DNA from: Lewinellaceae bacterium
Lineage (GTDB): Bacteria > Bacteroidota > Bacteroidia > Chitinophagales > Saprospiraceae
NCBI GenBank assembly: GCA_020636195.1
Contig: JACJYH010000001.1
Location: 372,001 to 436,000, forward strand
Direction: 5' to 3'
Length of the DNA: 64,000 nucleotides
Shown: piece after piece, positions 61,476 through 64,000 of the stretch
How positions within the stretch are numbered: position 1 is the first letter of the stretch
Layout: each line of letters starts with the position of its first letter
Translations under genes and position numbers: made by a program
Notes under the pieces: model-generated
What the model was told of the DNA's origin: nothing
Database searches by the model: none
The model's input: the letters and a program-made list of their open reading frames with translations, nothing else

Positions 61476-64000
61476 TTATTCTACTTGTATCATTTTTACA
61501 ATTTTCGTATCATTTGAGTTGCTGATACGTAAAAATGATACGCCATTAGGAATATTGTTTTCCCTTGTATTAAAATCTAAAGTGTGATATCCCTTATCAT
61601 ATACTTTGTTTTGCTCAAACCTTATTTTACCCTGTGAGTCTATCAATTGAATATAAATATCAGAGGTCGAAGGGTTATAAAACTTGACGGAAGTCATATT
61701 TTTATAAGGATTTGGATTGTTTTGGTACACGATGAGGTGCGTTTCATTTGAAGACCTGAATTGAGTCTGTAATGATATCGATTTTTCTGTAAGATCATTT
61801 GTTACTATTACATTATCAAATTCTTTATTGGTTATAACCATTTGTTCCAAAGGCATAGCAACTTCACTATCAAAGATCAACCTAAAGAGCAAGTCACCTC
61901 CTGTTTTTTCTTCTGTGGAAATGATTCTTAATATCTGCTTGTCTCCTTTTTGAATCCATCGGAAGTTATCAGCAGGTAATCCTTCGATTGAAGATGGTTT
62001 AGCTGTATGGTCAAATACTAGTTCGAGTTGAACACCTGATGCCGAAGCATTAGGATCCAGATAAAAGTCTATTGTTCTATCAAACTCCTTCGAATCTTGC
62101 ATGTAAACATTGATGTTTTGCGTTCTAGAAGCTGTGTTGTTTGAAAGAGTATTATTGATAACCACGCTGTTATTCAAATCACCCAATTTGATGGCTTTAA
62201 AATCAGCTGTATATGATTCTCCTTCTTTTGCACTAATAACTGAAGACTCTTCTATACTGAACAATCCTGTTGGAGTGCCGCCATGATGGTATCTCCAAGA
62301 AGGCGCGTTTGAGAATTTAGTATTAATACCTAAGAGCATTTTCCTCAACTCAGAAATATCAGAAACAGATACTTTATTGTCTTTATTGACATCAGCAGCG
62401 ATATATTGATTCCACTGATCAAATGACTCGATTCCTAGAATATGTCTTTGAATCATGACTAAGTCAAGTGTAGATACACCATTTAAATAGTCATCAGTAC
62501 TCTGAGGTTCTATTTTATACGTTGATTCTGATGGCAAGTATTCAAATGTGTACACACCGTTTACATCAGTAGTTGTACTGAAAGGTTCGTTACTTTCTAT
62601 GAGATTTGCACTCACTTGAAGGTCAGCTACTTTCGCTTCATCAATGGCTGAGACAATTCCTGATATAGATGAAGGCCTAGATTGTCCACATTTTCCAGTA
62701 TTATCCTGGATTCTGATTTTAACAGTACAATAGCTGTAGTTGCCATCTTCATCCCAAGAAACAATATTTATATCGTGCAAACCTATATCATCACAATCAA
62801 ATAAACGAGAAGAAGATTTTGAAACAGGATCCCAAAGTTCCGCTTGTTTGTGATTGTATTCAGCTTCTGTGGCGATGACTGAAACTCCATTTACAACTTT
62901 GAAGTAATGCTTAAGATTTAAGTTAACAGGTCTATTTGTACCAAATGTAAAACAAATATCTTCTGTACAATTATCAGTTGCACCACGGTCATAATCCTTT
63001 GCCCAAATACCTACACTTAAAGTTGATGGCATGAGCACGGTTGTGATGTCTGTGATACAATAAGGTTGAGGTGCCAAGGTATCAACTACTGATATTAGTT
63101 GATCACAACTATTGGTATTTCCGCACTTGTCCTCCACATTCCATACGATTGTGTAACTTCCCTTATCCAAATAAGTGTTGATGTATTTTGTATTTCCAGA
63201 ATTAACGATGGAACCTGAAACATCCTTCATCACCCAATCAAAGTTGAGATCAGATTCAGGAGTGCAAGAATCATAACCCTTTCCATCCAATGATACTGTA
63301 CCTTTACATTGTTGGTCTACATAAAATGTTTTTGGATCACAAGTGGCTGTTGGTTTTTCTGTATCAATTACCTTGATGACTTGGGTGTGGGTGACAAATG
63401 AACTTTCATCATTTTCGTTAAAAGTACACCAGTCAATTACTGTCCATTTTCTTAGGATTTTAAAGCATGCATCTTCTACGATATCAAATACTTGGTCACT
63501 ATAAGATATACCTATCTGGCTACAGCCGGTTTTAGTATATTGAGGATATCCTCCTGTTGAAGGTAGGTCAGGACCAAAGTCTCCCGGCTTTTTACAGTTG
63601 TTTACCAATACGACATCACTAGGAAATGTAACTGTATTCAAATCAAAAGGTGTTAAGTTTTTGACACTTATAACCTGAGTACAGTTGGTCACTTTAATGT
63701 CTCCAATGTTCGATTTTACGAACCACGTTCTGAGTATTTGTTTTTCACCACATGTATATTCTGTGACAACATCTGGTGAAACATCAAGATAATAAACGTC
63801 ACATCCTGCAGTGAATGTTGCCTGCCCCAAAGCAGTCATACTAATGTCATCACTACAATCCACTGTTACATCATTTGGACAAGTGATTTTTGGAATTGAT
63901 TTGTTTTGTATCTCCACGTTTGTCATACAGACGTTTTGATTTCCGCTTTGATCAGAAACTAAAAGTTCTACCTGCTGATTTGGAACAAACTGGTCACTAC
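61476..64000 (-). CDS. Large T9SS type A secreted protein with HYR-like and dockerin-like modules, 3' part
   Basis: The gene runs off the right edge; the frame is open through base 64000, so the ATG at 63926 is internal. From there the visible protein has HYR-like segments beginning ITCPNDVTVDCSDD, Cys-rich domains (ATCDPKTFYVDQQCKGTVS), a carboxypeptidase-regulatory-like domain (SGIVSAIDEAKVADLQV), then a dockerin-like pair of Ca-binding loops (GVSTLDLVMIQRHILG; AADVNKDNKVSVSDISEL), a cohesin-like beta region (SASGVQLELVFDH) and a type A sorting domain (VYQNNPNPYKNMTSV ... RISNSNDTKIVKMIQVE). It is probably a large surface or extracellular protein, adhesive or enzymatic; its N-terminus is needed. 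Confidence 0.9.
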   Translation of the reverse strand, partial: SDQFVPNQQVELLVSDQSGNQNVCMTNVEIQNKSIPKITCPNDVTVDCSDDISMTALGQATFTAGCDVYYLDVSPDVVTEYTCGEKQILRTWFVKSNIGDIKVTNCTQVISVKNLTPFDLNTVTFPSDVVLVNNCKKPGDFGPDLPSTGGYPQYTKTGCSQIGISYSDQVFDIVEDACFKILRKWTVIDWCTFNENDESSFVTHTQVIKVIDTEKPTATCDPKTFYVDQQCKGTVSLDGKGYDSCTPESDLNFDWVMKDVSGSIVNSGNTKYINTYLDKGSYTIVWNVEDKCGNTNSCDQLISVVDTLAPQPYCITDITTVLMPSTLSVGIWAKDYDRGATDNCTEDICFTFGTNRPVNLNLKHYFKVVNGVSVIATEAEYNHKQAELWDPVSKSSSRLFDCDDIGLHDINIVSWDEDGNYSYCTVKIRIQDNTGKCGQSRPSSISGIVSAIDEAKVADLQVSANLIESNEPFSTTTDVNGVYTFEYLPSESTYKIEPQSTDDYLNGVSTLDLVMIQRHILGIESFDQWNQYIAADVNKDNKVSVSDISELRKMLLGINTKFSNAPSWRYHHGGTPTGLFSIEESSVISAKEGESYTADFKAIKLGDLNNSVVINNTLSNNTASRTQNINVYMQDSKEFDRTIDFYLDPNASASGVQLELVFDHTAKPSSIEGLPADNFRWIQKGDKQILRIISTEEKTGGDLLFRLIFDSEVAMPLEQMVITNKEFDNVIVTNDLTEKSISLQTQFRSSNETHLIVYQNNPNPYKNMTSVKFYNPSTSDIYIQLIDSQGKIRFEQNKVYDKGYHTLDFNTRENNIPNGVSFLRISNSNDTKIVKMIQVE

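Noticed and set aside
1..64000. tRNA, rRNA, CRISPR array, prophage or intact insertion sequence
   Set aside because: Intergenic gaps were read for tRNA-like and repeat-spacer patterns and for transposase or phage genes; none was found.

Overview
The window is a typical chromosomal stretch of an AT-rich member of the Bacteroidota (roughly two thirds A+T by eye). Lineage markers include C-terminal sorting domains of the type IX secretion system (T9SS), Bacteroidota-restricted families (the DUF4290, DUF4270, DUF2723, TIGR02757 and DUF6909 types), a stand-alone glycogen-synthase N-domain, a GYDIA-type GHMP kinase, and promoter -7 elements of the form TAnnTTTG instead of -10/-35 boxes. The large secreted protein at the right edge combines HYR-like regions, a dockerin-like repeat pair and a sorting domain, a style common in Saprospiria. 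That placement is a guess; the phylum is not.

Layout. 1-5.2 kb: the 3' end of a Sua5-type tRNA modification gene, a thioredoxin-like lipoprotein, a leftward dtd/MazG-like/glycosyltransferase operon, then a 486-bp AT-rich gap with a cluster of DnaA-box-like sequences, then ctaA and a hydrolase. 5.2-12.4 kb: a perfect ParB-binding parS sequence, a secreted protein of unknown function, and a leftward operon prfC, secreted EEP-type phosphoesterase, queG, tmk, phnA-like; a second perfect parS lies inside the phosphoesterase gene. 12.4-21 kb: SPOR protein and rodA (cell wall elongation), metF, an outer-membrane protein with a DUF6909 gene, truA, and a T9SS type B protein. 21-27 kb: recA, DUF4290, glmS, DUF4270 lipoprotein and the GlgA-like half-protein, all leftward. 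27-36 kb: a secreted carboxypeptidase-regulatory-like protein, groEL/groES, DUF58, trxA, ilvE, a small unknown protein with rdgB, a UbiA prenyltransferase and a GHMP kinase. 36-44 kb: rightward genes for a polytopic membrane protein paired with a THEP1-like NTPase, TPR protein, CutC, aldehyde dehydrogenase, galE, comM and a membrane protein.

44.2-47.5 kb is the only obviously accessory stretch: a 40-bp spaced repeat, a small ORF, lipoproteins (one frameshifted) and a T9SS-exported tyrosinase whose signal peptide start is out of frame. 47.5-64 kb: MarC, a leftward operon DUF2723, rpiB, M28 peptidase, tgt, LptF/G-type permease, then the rimP-nusA-infB-TIGR02757 operon, whose leader contains a hairpin that looks like an intrinsic terminator, and a large T9SS protein running off the edge.

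The most notable non-coding signals are the DnaA-box cluster with two perfect parS sites within 6.6 kb, which together suggest that the window lies near the replication origin (with contrary gene-polarity evidence noted), and the terminator-like hairpin between a good promoter and rimP. I saw no tRNA, rRNA, CRISPR array, intact insertion sequence or prophage.
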